A stretch of 43,708 nt of DNA. Origin: Promethearchaeota archaeon (GTDB taxonomy: Archaea; Asgardarchaeota; Lokiarchaeia; Sigyniarchaeales; SOKP01). A program made the position numbers and the translations under genes. This document shows, piece by piece, positions 1 to 7,969 of this stretch. The notes under the pieces were generated by a model. That model was not told the origin of the DNA, made no database searches, and saw nothing but the letters and a program-made list of their open reading frames with translations. How positions within the stretch are numbered: position 1 is the stretch's first letter; the number at the start of each line of letters is the position of its first letter. The DNA is taken from the NCBI GenBank assembly GCA_011364925.1, contig RDOA01000028.1, positions 1 through 43,708 on the forward strand, given 5' to 3'.

Positions 1-141
1 TTCCGTATTTTCTGGCAAAATCGCAAATTTGGGAACATTAAAGAGTGTTTCAAAAATTTTAACTTGTTTTTCAATATCTTTATACACAAATCCCAATTGA
101 TCAACTTTTAAACTGCCTAAATCAATCTTAAATTCTTCCAT
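1..141 (-). CDS. VOC (glyoxalase/methylmalonyl-CoA epimerase-like) family protein, N-terminal fragment
   Basis: The minus strand starts with ATG at 141 and stays open for 47 codons to the window edge, so only the N-terminus is present. After a short lead the residues QLGFVYKDIEKQVKIFETLF follow, which is the usual first beta-strand and helix of vicinal-oxygen-chelate proteins (hydrophobic strand, then a 'V.D.....F.. .F' helix). No metal ligand can be checked because the motif carrying the second half of the fold lies outside. The next gene on the same strand (NOG1) begins its 3' end 67 bases away, so read-through is possible. The substrate cannot be told from this fragment. The gene call is fairly sure; the family call is moderate. 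Confidence 0.6.
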   Translation of the reverse strand, partial: MEEFKIDLGSLKVDQLGFVYKDIEKQVKIFETLFNVPKFAILPENTE

Positions 142-208
142 AATTAATTTTCTTTAGAAAAACATATAAAAATTTCTAGTCAGAATTGTCTCATAAAGAA
201 TTTATTTT

Positions 209-1249
209 CTAATTTTCCTTCCCGTAACGTTTTGATAAATACTCCTCTATCAAATGTAGGTTTTCTCCAGAAAGGGCATTAATTAAAAAACACTCACTTT
301 CCTTGATCTTCAATTGATCTCTAAGAAATTCAATTTCAATTTCACTGGCTAAATCCATTTTATTGAATATAATAACAATATCAATTTTTCCTTCCCTTGT
401 GAAATTATTTTTAACTTCATGATATAAATCTAGTTGAGATTCAATTGAATAACCACAAGCGGGAGTTGGATCAAATATAAAAATAATAAGGTCTGAAATT
501 AATCGTAAAGCTAAAATTGCTTGAAGTTCTATATTGTTCCTTTTAGCCATCGGGCGGTCCAATATGCCAGGAGTATCGAGAAATTGAATTTTGATCTTCT
601 CAAATTGTTTTTCGACATCAAAATGTCCCATTATAAGCTTTTTGGTGGTAAACGGGTATTCTTGAACTTCAATTTTCTTATTAGTGGAAATTTGCCTTAC
701 GAAACTACTTTTGCCTACATTAGGATATCCCGCAACCACAATACAATGCAATGTATCATCAATCGAGGGTATCTCTCTTAATCTTCCCCTAACACTGTTT
801 AAATACTCAAGGCTTTCTCTCTGTTTGCCTATTATCGAAGAGATTCGACCAAAAGCAGACCTTCTTATTCGATCTGCGTCTTTTGGAGCTTCAATTTGGC
901 TTAACTTTTTTGAATATTCTCTTTCTAATTTGCTAAGGATTGGTAGAATCCCGTTAAGTTTACCGAGGTTAAGTCTTAACTCGTCAACATCTACCAATAA
1001 AGAAGCGAGTTCTCTATAAAAGTCGGGAAGGTCGTTAATGACAGGCACGCTTTTAATAATTGTTAAAACTTTTTCGACTAACTCATCAATAGCTACTTTA
1101 ATTCTTTTGAGTTCCTTTTTCTTTGCTTTTAATAATATAGGGGCGTTCTTTGAAACTTGAGCGCTACTTTTCATAGCTCTACCGAACGCAATATCTAAAA
1201 GCTCTTTAGAATCTGGTACGTGATAAAAAGACGAAAAAGGATTCTTCAT
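209..1249 (-). CDS. NOG1-family ribosome-assembly GTPase
   Basis: This 346-residue protein has an N-terminal helical region (about 1-160) followed by a G domain. The nucleotide motifs are all present: Walker A GYPNVGKSS, a switch with the TT pair in EYPFTTKK, the Walker B motif DTPGILDRP, the NKMD base-recognition motif and a late 'NALSGEN' in the G5 position. The helical N-terminus plus the order 'YPNVGKSS...YPFTTK...DTPG.LDRP' is typical of NOG1, an Obg-related GTPase that in eukaryotes assists large ribosomal subunit maturation; archaeal members are shorter, as here. It begins with ATG at 1249. Function in large-subunit assembly is inferred from the family. Neighbours (a VOC protein and a TPR-like protein) do not add information. 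Confidence 0.9.
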   Translation of the reverse strand: MKNPFSSFYHVPDSKELLDIAFGRAMKSSAQVSKNAPILLKAKKKELKRIKVAIDELVEKVLTIIKSVPVINDLPDFYRELASLLVDVDELRLNLGKLNGILPILSKLEREYSKKLSQIEAPKDADRIRRSAFGRISSIIGKQRESLEYLNSVRGRLREIPSIDDTLHCIVVAGYPNVGKSSFVRQISTNKKIEVQEYPFTTKKLIMGHFDVEKQFEKIKIQFLDTPGILDRPMAKRNNIELQAILALRLISDLIIFIFDPTPACGYSIESQLDLYHEVKNNFTREGKIDIVIIFNKMDLASEIEIEFLRDQLKIKESECFLINALSGENLHLIEEYLSKRYGKEN

Positions 1250-1298
1250 GTGATCTCGTGAACTTATATTGATATTAAAAAAAAAGAAGCGTAAAATA

Positions 1299-2717
1299 TT
1301 ACACTTTCCCTTTTAATTCTGAAATCTTTTCTTTTGTATTTGAAATTTCCTCCGATAAATCAATAGCTTCTGTAGGAATAGAATTATACAATGAGAGGAT
1401 ATATTCGTACCTCGCTAAAGCTCTTGCGATATTGATACTGGATTCTTCCTTATCAGCTTTAGCGCGAATAAGCTCAATTTTATCTAGAGTGTTTTTAATT
1501 TCAGGGGTTACTGCTTGTTTTCTCTCTAGTTGTTTTGCTTGAACTTTTTCTTTTTCGGATAAAACATCTGAAACTCGTCTTTGAAAGTCTTGTTCTTCTT
1601 TAACCCGAGTATATGTTGCCTGTTTTAACTTAATTTCTTCTTCCCTCTTGTAACCATCGATATTCCGTAGTTCTTTCTGAAGAATAGTAATTTGATCATG
1701 CCACCCAAGTTGAGTAAAAAGTTGAATTGCTTGGGAGTAGAAAGCTTTTGCGGCATCGTAATCTTTTTGTTTTAGCTTTTGATTACCCACTTTTAGTAGT
1801 TCTTGACCTTTATTAATTAATTCTTCCTCTTTTCTTCTCTGTTCTTTTAATATATGAAGTTTTTCTTGTTTTTCCCTAATTTTAATTTTTTGTTGTTCTT
1901 GTTGCTCTTTTACAAATGAATTGGTTTGATTTCTTAATCTTGCTTCCTTTTGTTCACTTACTTTCATTTGTTCAAATAATTTATGGGAGGTTATTGCAGA
2001 TTTCCCAGTTTTATTTGATTCTGGTCCCGTAAATTCTTGAGGGGCACTTTTCACGCCCAAACCCTTTTGAATTTTTTCGCGTCTTTTTTCAGCGGAAGCT
2101 AAAGCCACAATATCTCTTAGATTAAGTGGAATTCCTTTAGATTTTCGTAGCTGCGCTCCTCTTTGATAATCCCTAATCTCATTTAGCTGCCATAATATTT
2201 GTTTACATTCATAATCATAATTAAGGTGCTTGAAAATGCTATGTGCCTCGTTATAAAATTTTATAGATTCGTCGTAATTGTCTTTGAGAGCTAGATCTCT
2301 GGCTTTTTCTAATATTTGATACCCATTCGCCTCAGATATAGATGTATCTTTTGTTTTTAGTTCCTTAAGTTTATCAAGACCTGCTTTAAATTGTGTAGGT
2401 TCCTCAACAGCATGCTCAGTTTCTTGAGTTGGAGCTAAAGCTATGTTTCCTGAAGGTACTAGATTTTTAAGCCGTACAATTTCCTTTATAACTATTGAAA
2501 CTTGTCCATCTAAACCAACTTTTGTATAGATATCTTTTGCTTTCATTAAAGCTTGAATCGCTGAACTATACTTTTTATCTCTTGCAGCGATTTTTGATTG
2601 ATGCTCTAACTCTGCTGCTTCTTTTAACAATTCTTCATCTCGATTTAACATAATTTGAACAACAGATTCTTTCTTGATATTATAATAATTCTTAACAAAT
2701 TCAATAAAATTATTCAA
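1299..2717 (-). CDS. TPR-like helical repeat protein with a central charged coiled coil
   Basis: No named family was recognised. About four related helical-hairpin units are visible, each of roughly 50 residues with the pattern 'A.....Y..Ai..y..A..iy..lg...q': near residues 28-85, 130-180, 295-350 and 425-465. Units two to three are separated by a very charged coiled coil (about 240-300, rich in K, E, Q and R), and a second coiled-coil stretch lies at 355-420. This resembles tetratricopeptide repeats used as protein-binding scaffolds. The listed start is a TTG at 2717; an ATG at 2651 would remove 22 residues. A TATA-like run at 2742-2752 lies about 27 bases upstream of the TTG, which fits a leaderless message from 2717. 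It is divergent from asd, with 48 bases between them. There is no signal peptide or membrane segment, so it is probably cytosolic. Confidence 0.7.
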   Translation of the reverse strand: MNNFIEFVKNYYNIKKESVVQIMLNRDEELLKEAAELEHQSKIAARDKKYSSAIQALMKAKDIYTKVGLDGQVSIVIKEIVRLKNLVPSGNIALAPTQETEHAVEEPTQFKAGLDKLKELKTKDTSISEANGYQILEKARDLALKDNYDESIKFYNEAHSIFKHLNYDYECKQILWQLNEIRDYQRGAQLRKSKGIPLNLRDIVALASAEKRREKIQKGLGVKSAPQEFTGPESNKTGKSAITSHKLFEQMKVSEQKEARLRNQTNSFVKEQQEQQKIKIREKQEKLHILKEQRRKEEELINKGQELLKVGNQKLKQKDYDAAKAFYSQAIQLFTQLGWHDQITILQKELRNIDGYKREEEIKLKQATYTRVKEEQDFQRRVSDVLSEKEKVQAKQLERKQAVTPEIKNTLDKIELIRAKADKEESSINIARALARYEYILSLYNSIPTEAIDLSEEISNTKEKISELKGKV

Positions 2718-2741
2718 TACTCACTCATTGTAGAAGTTAAA

Positions 2742-2752
2742 AATATAATATA
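2742..2752. promoter_or_regulatory. TATA-like element in the asd / TPR-protein divergent gap
   Basis: The 48-base gap between the two divergent genes contains the AT run AATATAATATA. It sits about 27 bases upstream of the minus-strand TTG at 2717, the usual distance of an archaeal TATA box from a leaderless start. It is only about 20 bases from the asd ATG at 2766, too close for a normal TATA position, so asd may use another site further left. No Shine-Dalgarno sequence precedes either start. Prediction by eye only. Confidence 0.35.
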
Positions 2753-2765
2753 AACACGAATTAAT

Positions 2766-3860
2766 ATGTCTTCGGATAAAATTAAGATTGGAATTTTAGG
2801 AGCAACTGGAGTAGTAGGCCAAAATTATATTAAACTTTTGGTGGAGCATCCGTGGTTTGAAATTGTTGATGTTGCAGCATCACCCCGATCCGCAGGAAAA
2901 CCTTATAAAGAGGCTGTGACGGGAAGATGGCGTATGCCAATAGAAATCCCTAGGAATGTAGAAAATTTAATTGTAAGGGATGTACAAGATTTTGCATCGC
3001 TTAAATCAAATGTAAGTTTTGTGTTTTCTGCTATGGATTTACCAAAAAAAGAAGACACAAAAGCAATCGAATTTAAGTACGCAGAAAACGGTATCCCTGT
3101 AATAAGTAATAGTTCAGCAAATCGATGGACTCCTGATGTACCAATGATTATTCCTGAAATTAACCATAACCATATAGATGTGATACCCATACAACAAAAA
3201 AACAGAGGATTTTCTAGAGGGTTTGTCACAGTTAAACCCAATTGTTCTATTCAAAGTTATATGACTCCTATTTACGCTCTTGAAAAGAGCGGTTATAAAG
3301 TAGATAAAGTGATTGTCACCACCCTTCAAGCGGTTTCTGGGGCCGGATACCCGGGAGTGCCCTCTTTAGATGTAGTTGACAATATAGTGCCGTATATAGG
3401 TGGTGAAGAAAAAAAATCCGAGGAGGAACCTTTAAAGATTCTAGGGAAAGTTGGAGAAAAGGGAATAATCAATGACGATTCAATTCAAATAAGTGCAACT
3501 TGTACCAGAGTTTCCGTTTCAGACGGTCATACGGCGTGTGTTAATATTAAGTTTAAAGACAAAATTCCCAATAAAGAAGATATTATTAAAATTTGGAATG
3601 AATTCACATCAATTCCTCAAAAGTTAAATTTGCCCTTTGCACCTAAGCGACCCATTATTTATTTAGATAACGATGATCGTCCACAACCTAGTAAAGATAG
3701 AGACAACGATAAAGGAATGGCAGTTACTATTGGTCGATTAAGAAAGGATAATGTTTTTGATTACAAATTCGTAGCGTTAAGTCATAACACAATCAGAGGT
3801 GCTGCGGGAGGGGCAATCTTAAACGCTGAATTGCTAAAAATAAAAGGTTTCTTAAATTAG
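2766..3860 (+). CDS. asd: Aspartate-semialdehyde dehydrogenase
   Basis: The enzyme reduces L-4-aspartyl phosphate to aspartate semialdehyde with NADPH, the branch point to lysine, threonine, methionine and isoleucine. The 364-residue protein opens with the Rossmann motif GILGATGVVGQNY, has the family's SNSSANR segment, and places the catalytic cysteine at Cys160 in KPNCSIQSY. The substrate loop 'SGAGYPGVPS' and the active-site His255 in 'SDGHTACV' follow. Length and motifs match the archaeal/fungal-type ASADH subfamily rather than the shorter enterobacterial form. It is transcribed alone and divergently from the TPR-like gene. The next gene is convergent, its stop lying 9 bases away. No other pathway gene is adjacent. 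Function is well supported. Confidence 0.93.
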   Translation: MSSDKIKIGILGATGVVGQNYIKLLVEHPWFEIVDVAASPRSAGKPYKEAVTGRWRMPIEIPRNVENLIVRDVQDFASLKSNVSFVFSAMDLPKKEDTKAIEFKYAENGIPVISNSSANRWTPDVPMIIPEINHNHIDVIPIQQKNRGFSRGFVTVKPNCSIQSYMTPIYALEKSGYKVDKVIVTTLQAVSGAGYPGVPSLDVVDNIVPYIGGEEKKSEEEPLKILGKVGEKGIINDDSIQISATCTRVSVSDGHTACVNIKFKDKIPNKEDIIKIWNEFTSIPQKLNLPFAPKRPIIYLDNDDRPQPSKDRDNDKGMAVTIGRLRKDNVFDYKFVALSHNTIRGAAGGAILNAELLKIKGFLN

Positions 3861-3869
3861 CTTTTCGGT

Positions 3870-5411
3870 TTAAAATTCGTGCCTATCTATAACGATCGAC
3901 AGCACTTCTCTTAAAAAAGAGAAACTGTTTTTCTTTTTTAACAAAATATACGGAGGGATTTCTGGATACATCCTGAAAAACCGAGGATTTTTAAGCTTTT
4001 TAATAATTTTTAAGAGAGAAAATATCGATATTTTGTGAAAGTTAAATAACAAATCGTTTAGAATTGACTTAATGAGGTCTATATCCACCATTAGAACATG
4101 AGAGATATAGCTATAATAATCAGAAATTGTTAATCTAACCGATTCTAAGGATTGAACATCTATTTTTGTTCTAATCTCTTGTTTATTAACATAGTTAAAT
4201 TCTATTATCGAGCCATTTTCAACTCTAATGAGGAAAATCTTGGTAGCAAGATCTTTATTTTTATCAGTTAAAATCAATAATAAACTAGCGTTTAATCCTA
4301 AAAAAGTGGCACATATGTCGAATAAAAATTCAGGTATTGCCCAGTGTGATATTTTTTTTAGATTTAAGTTCATTCCTAATAGACGAATTAGAAATCTAAG
4401 TAAAAAGTTGTTAATTTTTGGTTTAGGATACATGTTCCAGTTTATATCGTAAGTTCTTATACCGTATAATGCCTTCTGAAGCAAAATTTTCAACTTTTCG
4501 GTGGTTGCAGGTACTTCTGTTTCAAATAATTCTATTAAGAATGTAAGAATTGGATATATATTAAAATTGAAAATTCTATCAACATTGAAATCGGTTTGAA
4601 TTTGTTTGCGATTAAATGTTAACAATTCATTGTTTAATTTATACTTTTCAGCATCCAGCAAGAAAAAGTTTACTTCCATTTCGGAGTTGTTAAAATCTTT
4701 GTTCTCATGCTTAATTTTAATACCAAATGGCAGATATACAGAATTTAATATTAATAATACGTTCATCGAAGGGATTAAATTGAAAAAGGATGTAATAACT
4801 TTAGACAATTGAAGCCCATTAAGAAACTCAACACAATCCTTAACAAATCCTAGAAAATTAGGTTGAGGATAAATAAAGAATAAATTATCTTTAAGAAAAA
4901 TCTGAATTAAATTTATAAGGTTTACCAGTGATTCTGATATTGAAATCTTGGTTAATCTTTCGGAATAACTATTGATCAAATCAATTCCTCTTTTTCGTAT
5001 CAGTCTCGAGCAGGATATCTTAATTCCATGCTCTTTTAAGATAAATGCTTGAAGTTTATTAAATAGAGTCTTCAAATCACTCGTTTCCTTTTGTTTAATT
5101 ACAATGGAATCTGGTGGTATTACCTTTAGAGCACGATGGATTCCTGGTTTTGTTGTTTCGTATAAATAAAGTCCAAATACAATATTATCAAGCTCATAAT
5201 CTGAGACAATTATATCAAGAATATGTTGTTGATCGTTAACAAATTTAGGATATAGCAATTCAAAAAGCGTGTATAAAAGAAAAGCATCAATTTCGATTGG
5301 AGTTAAAGGAATTCTTACTGATTCTTTTATTTCTTCCGGTTTAGAGACCAGATCAACATTTGAGTTGAATTTTATAATTTTAAACCAGTTATCTTTGAAT
5401 TTTTCGTTAAT
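3870..5411 (-). CDS. Unknown protein, translationally coupled to the DUF362 gene, with an unconventional start
   Basis: I do not recognise this protein. The frame is open from a TGA at 5421-5423 to the stop at 3870. The first conventional start in frame is a TTG at 5258, but the 51 codons upstream read like protein (for example FKDNWFKIIKFN and RIPLTPIEIDAFLLYTLFEL) and contain no ATG, GTG or TTG. A Shine-Dalgarno GAGG lies at 5419-5422, with 7 bases to an ATT at 5411 and 4 to an ATA at 5414. I chose ATT, giving 513 residues. The start overlaps the stop of the upstream DUF362 gene, so the two are probably co-translated. The protein is rich in Leu, Ile, Asn and Phe with amphipathic helices. 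Several hydrophobic stretches, such as SLLLILT, look like a buried core rather than clear membrane spans. There are no cysteine clusters or nucleotide motifs. Confidence 0.65.
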   Translation of the reverse strand: MNEKFKDNWFKIIKFNSNVDLVSKPEEIKESVRIPLTPIEIDAFLLYTLFELLYPKFVNDQQHILDIIVSDYELDNIVFGLYLYETTKPGIHRALKVIPPDSIVIKQKETSDLKTLFNKLQAFILKEHGIKISCSRLIRKRGIDLINSYSERLTKISISESLVNLINLIQIFLKDNLFFIYPQPNFLGFVKDCVEFLNGLQLSKVITSFFNLIPSMNVLLILNSVYLPFGIKIKHENKDFNNSEMEVNFFLLDAEKYKLNNELLTFNRKQIQTDFNVDRIFNFNIYPILTFLIELFETEVPATTEKLKILLQKALYGIRTYDINWNMYPKPKINNFLLRFLIRLLGMNLNLKKISHWAIPEFLFDICATFLGLNASLLLILTDKNKDLATKIFLIRVENGSIIEFNYVNKQEIRTKIDVQSLESVRLTISDYYSYISHVLMVDIDLIKSILNDLLFNFHKISIFSLLKIIKKLKNPRFFRMYPEIPPYILLKKKNSFSFLREVLSIVIDRHEF

Positions 5412-6835
5412 TATTGTTCCTCACCCCTATAGGTTGTAGATTTCGAAGGTGGTTTGTAATATGTTTTCATTAGGTCAGCATAAAAAGATAAAAATGGTGT
5501 TTGAGATTTCCCGTAATATCGCTGAATTGAGAGTAGACTTAGATTCAGATCTGGAGGACACCCTGGAAGTTCGAGAATCGCTTTATTTTTTCTTTCTTTT
5601 ATTTTTTGTCTTTTTGAAGCTTTATAATCTTTTTTCATCCTTTCCTTAACGCTCTCAATATAGTTTCTATCACTTGATGTACGAATAATCCTAAATCCCC
5701 GATTTTTGGTACTTTCTATAGCGCAATCTCCAAAAATAATAATCTGATCATATGGATTAGGCTCTGGAGGATTTTCCCCGACTAAAAACTGTTGCCTTTT
5801 AATGTATTTTAAATCTTTCGTCATATGAGTTTTGAAACTATTCAGCAAATAATATGCTTCTCTGTGGCATCCAGAACATATTCGCCCAGCGTTGATTGCA
5901 GTGTTTTTTATTGAAATGTCGTCTAACTTATCTACAGAGAATTTAACATTCAAATTTATATTAGTTTCACTTTCACCAACCGTTTTAATTTTCGATAGAT
6001 CTGTTATACCTAAATTTCTCCTCCGAGCTTCTAAAATAATGTCACTACTTAAAGGATCAATACCAACTAAACTTAAAGTGATAAAATCTACCGCTATTGC
6101 GTCTCGCCCAATGATATGTAATCCAGTAAAAATTAAATTAGAATCTTTGTATACATATGGCCCCGCACTTTCTAAAAAATAAAACATATCGTTAATAACT
6201 AGAGCTGGTTTTTTAATGCTATAAATATCTAAGATGTTTGAAACTAAGTCTTGTTTGTATTGATCCTGTAATAAATAATTATTTCTATTAGAATTTGCTT
6301 TTTTAATTCTTTGATAATGAGTCGGTACTAATGAATATGAATTTAAAACAGATAACGTAATTCTAAAAACTGGATCTACACTAACCTGGTTAAATAATAT
6401 CAATTTGTCTGAATTAAGTACTATTTTAGGAATCTTTACTATGCGGTCCTTAAGTTTATAGTCTTCTAAAGGGTACTTTTCCTGATCTTCAAAAAATACT
6501 AGTTCTGCTCCAAGGTTTCTAAAATAGGCTTGAATCCCTATTATCGAAGCAATTGTTTGAGCTTTTGTGCCATTGACAGGGAAATTACCAATGAACACTT
6601 GTTTCGCTCCAGCTTCTTTACATAAAACGATGAGATCTCTTAAGGACTCAAAATTAACATTTGCTGGAAATCCATAAGGCATTCGTAGGTTAATGTTAAT
6701 GAAAATTTGATCTCCACTTTCTATGAATGATGAGATTCCGCCTAATTGTTCCATTCCTTTATTGAAGGACTTACTAGGCTTTGTACTTTTGATTATTGCA
6801 ACTTCAGTACTAATTAATTTAGAGTTCTCTATCAT
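5411..6835 (-). CDS. DUF362 family protein
   Basis: The 474-residue protein matches the DUF362 pattern: an N-terminal domain beginning with 'VAIIKS', the 'GDQIFININLRMPYG' segment, the 'LCKEAGAKQVFIGNFP' strand-helix, and a central segment on conserved 'D.......' helices ending in 'GLHIIGRDAIAVDFI'. The C-terminal part has Cys motifs CSGCHREA, GDCAIEST and ELPGCPPD. These last motifs look like redox or metal sites but no complete ferredoxin CxxCxxCxxxC is present. DUF362 proteins are often fused to or encoded with ferredoxin domains; their reaction is not established. The last ~40 residues are basic and low-complexity. ATG at 6835 is divergent from the PanK gene with a 53-base gap, and its stop overlaps the following gene's start. 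Confidence 0.75.
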   Translation of the reverse strand: MIENSKLISTEVAIIKSTKPSKSFNKGMEQLGGISSFIESGDQIFININLRMPYGFPANVNFESLRDLIVLCKEAGAKQVFIGNFPVNGTKAQTIASIIGIQAYFRNLGAELVFFEDQEKYPLEDYKLKDRIVKIPKIVLNSDKLILFNQVSVDPVFRITLSVLNSYSLVPTHYQRIKKANSNRNNYLLQDQYKQDLVSNILDIYSIKKPALVINDMFYFLESAGPYVYKDSNLIFTGLHIIGRDAIAVDFITLSLVGIDPLSSDIILEARRRNLGITDLSKIKTVGESETNINLNVKFSVDKLDDISIKNTAINAGRICSGCHREAYYLLNSFKTHMTKDLKYIKRQQFLVGENPPEPNPYDQIIIFGDCAIESTKNRGFRIIRTSSDRNYIESVKERMKKDYKASKRQKIKERKNKAILELPGCPPDLNLSLLSIQRYYGKSQTPFLSFYADLMKTYYKPPSKSTTYRGEEQ

Positions 6836-6888
6836 TACAAAGTATTAAAATTAAAGAATCAAATAAATCTTTATTAAAATAAATCGAG

Positions 6889-7794
6889 TTGTTAAAAATT
6901 TCTACGCAAAAAACAGTTAAAATTGAATTAGATGATCTGGTAGATAAATTCTCACCTGATATCGTAGGAATAGATATCGGTCAAAGCTTAACGAAAATAG
7001 CCTACTCGAAAAAGAATGAGGTCATCCTAACATTATACCAGACAGATTCTAATTTTATGTATATAAATGAATTTTTAGAAAAAAATAAAGACCTTTATAA
7101 AACGATAAATTTTACTGGCGGAAAGGCGTTTATTCCCTATACAAAATATTCAAGCAATTTTAAAACAAATTTAATTAATGAATTTGAAGCAAATATAGCA
7201 GGACTTGAATTTTTATACAAAATTACGAAAAGTAAACCGCTACCTGCTTCAATTGTAGTTACGTTAGGAACAGGCACTTCTGTAGTTTTAAAAGCCGATG
7301 TTACGAAACATCTTGGTGGTTCTGCAATGGGAGGAGGATTTTTCATGGGTTTAATCCGATTAATTTTTCACCAATCAAGAATAGATTATTCAAATGCAAT
7401 TGATTTAGCTAAAACAGGAAACAGATATCAAGTTGATTTAAAAGTAGCTGATATTTACAATATTGAAGACAAAAGAGTGGATAAGCTATTTAGGGAATTT
7501 ACAGCAGCTTCACTTGGTAAGATTACCAAGAATATCAATGCTGAAGATGTTAAAAAAGAACACGTTATCGCCTCGTTAATTGGAATTATTGGAGAGAATA
7601 TAGGAACAATGGCAACTCTAATGGCAAAGCTCCATGATGTGAGGAATGTCATATTCTGTGGAGGATTTCTCGTTGAAAACAAACCATTAAAACAGACGTT
7701 ATCTTTAGTATGCAAATATAACGGAATTAAACCAATTTTTTTAGAAAATTCTGTCTTTGCGGGATCAATAGGTGCACTAAGTTTTAAGAATTAA
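6889..7794 (+). CDS. Type II (Fumble-type) pantothenate kinase-like protein
   Basis: Type II pantothenate kinases phosphorylate pantothenate in the first step of coenzyme A synthesis and belong to the ASKHA ATPase fold. Visible motifs are phosphate 1, VGIDIGQSLTKIAY; a FTGGKAF strand; the acidic helix NEFEANIAGLEFL, which aligns with the helix bearing the catalytic Glu; phosphate 2, VVTLGTGTSVV; the GGSAMGGGFFMGL substrate loop; and the adenosine segment VIFCGGFLVEN. Length (301) is near bacterial CoaW and shorter than eukaryotic PanK. The start must be TTG at 6889, since an in-frame stop (6880) lies just upstream and no ATG precedes the first motif. Many archaea make CoA through pantoate kinase and phosphopantothenate synthetase instead, so this eukaryotic-like enzyme stands out. 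BadF-like ASKHA proteins are the main alternative. Confidence 0.75.
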   Translation: MLKISTQKTVKIELDDLVDKFSPDIVGIDIGQSLTKIAYSKKNEVILTLYQTDSNFMYINEFLEKNKDLYKTINFTGGKAFIPYTKYSSNFKTNLINEFEANIAGLEFLYKITKSKPLPASIVVTLGTGTSVVLKADVTKHLGGSAMGGGFFMGLIRLIFHQSRIDYSNAIDLAKTGNRYQVDLKVADIYNIEDKRVDKLFREFTAASLGKITKNINAEDVKKEHVIASLIGIIGENIGTMATLMAKLHDVRNVIFCGGFLVENKPLKQTLSLVCKYNGIKPIFLENSVFAGSIGALSFKN

Positions 7795-7821
7795 GCAAAA
7801 AAATCTTGATCAAAATAAAGC

Positions 7822-7894
7822 GTGCCCATGGGAGATATCTATTCATAGAAATTTTAAAATAAAACTACTCTCATAGATACACTATAATGGGCAC
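7822..7894. repeat. Imperfect inverted repeat between convergent genes
   Basis: Left arm 7822-7842 and right arm 7873-7894 are near complements. The outer 8 bases (GTGCCCAT / ATGGGCAC) and the inner 7 bases (TATCTAT / ATAGATA) match perfectly, with a 6-7 base unmatched bulge between them and a 30-base loop. It lies between the stop of the PanK-like gene (7794) and the stop of PHI (7970), and is GC-richer than its surroundings. It could form an RNA hairpin acting as a two-way terminator or 3' stabiliser, or be a small mobile-element relic. No target-site duplication was evident. Confidence 0.5.
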
Positions 7895-7969
7895 ATGAAT
7901 TGTACAGTAAGAATAACTTTTATATCTTAAACCAAAATAAATTTGAAAGTTAATTATAAAAAAAAGAAC

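Noticed and set aside
521-1019. Two plus-strand frames opposite NOG1
   Set aside because: They lie inside a well-supported gene on the other strand and show no domain pattern.
2903-3329. Minus-strand frames opposite asd
   Set aside because: Shadows of asd; no conserved motif.
5449-6182. Plus-strand frames opposite the DUF362 gene
   Set aside because: They mirror the coding strand and give low-complexity products.
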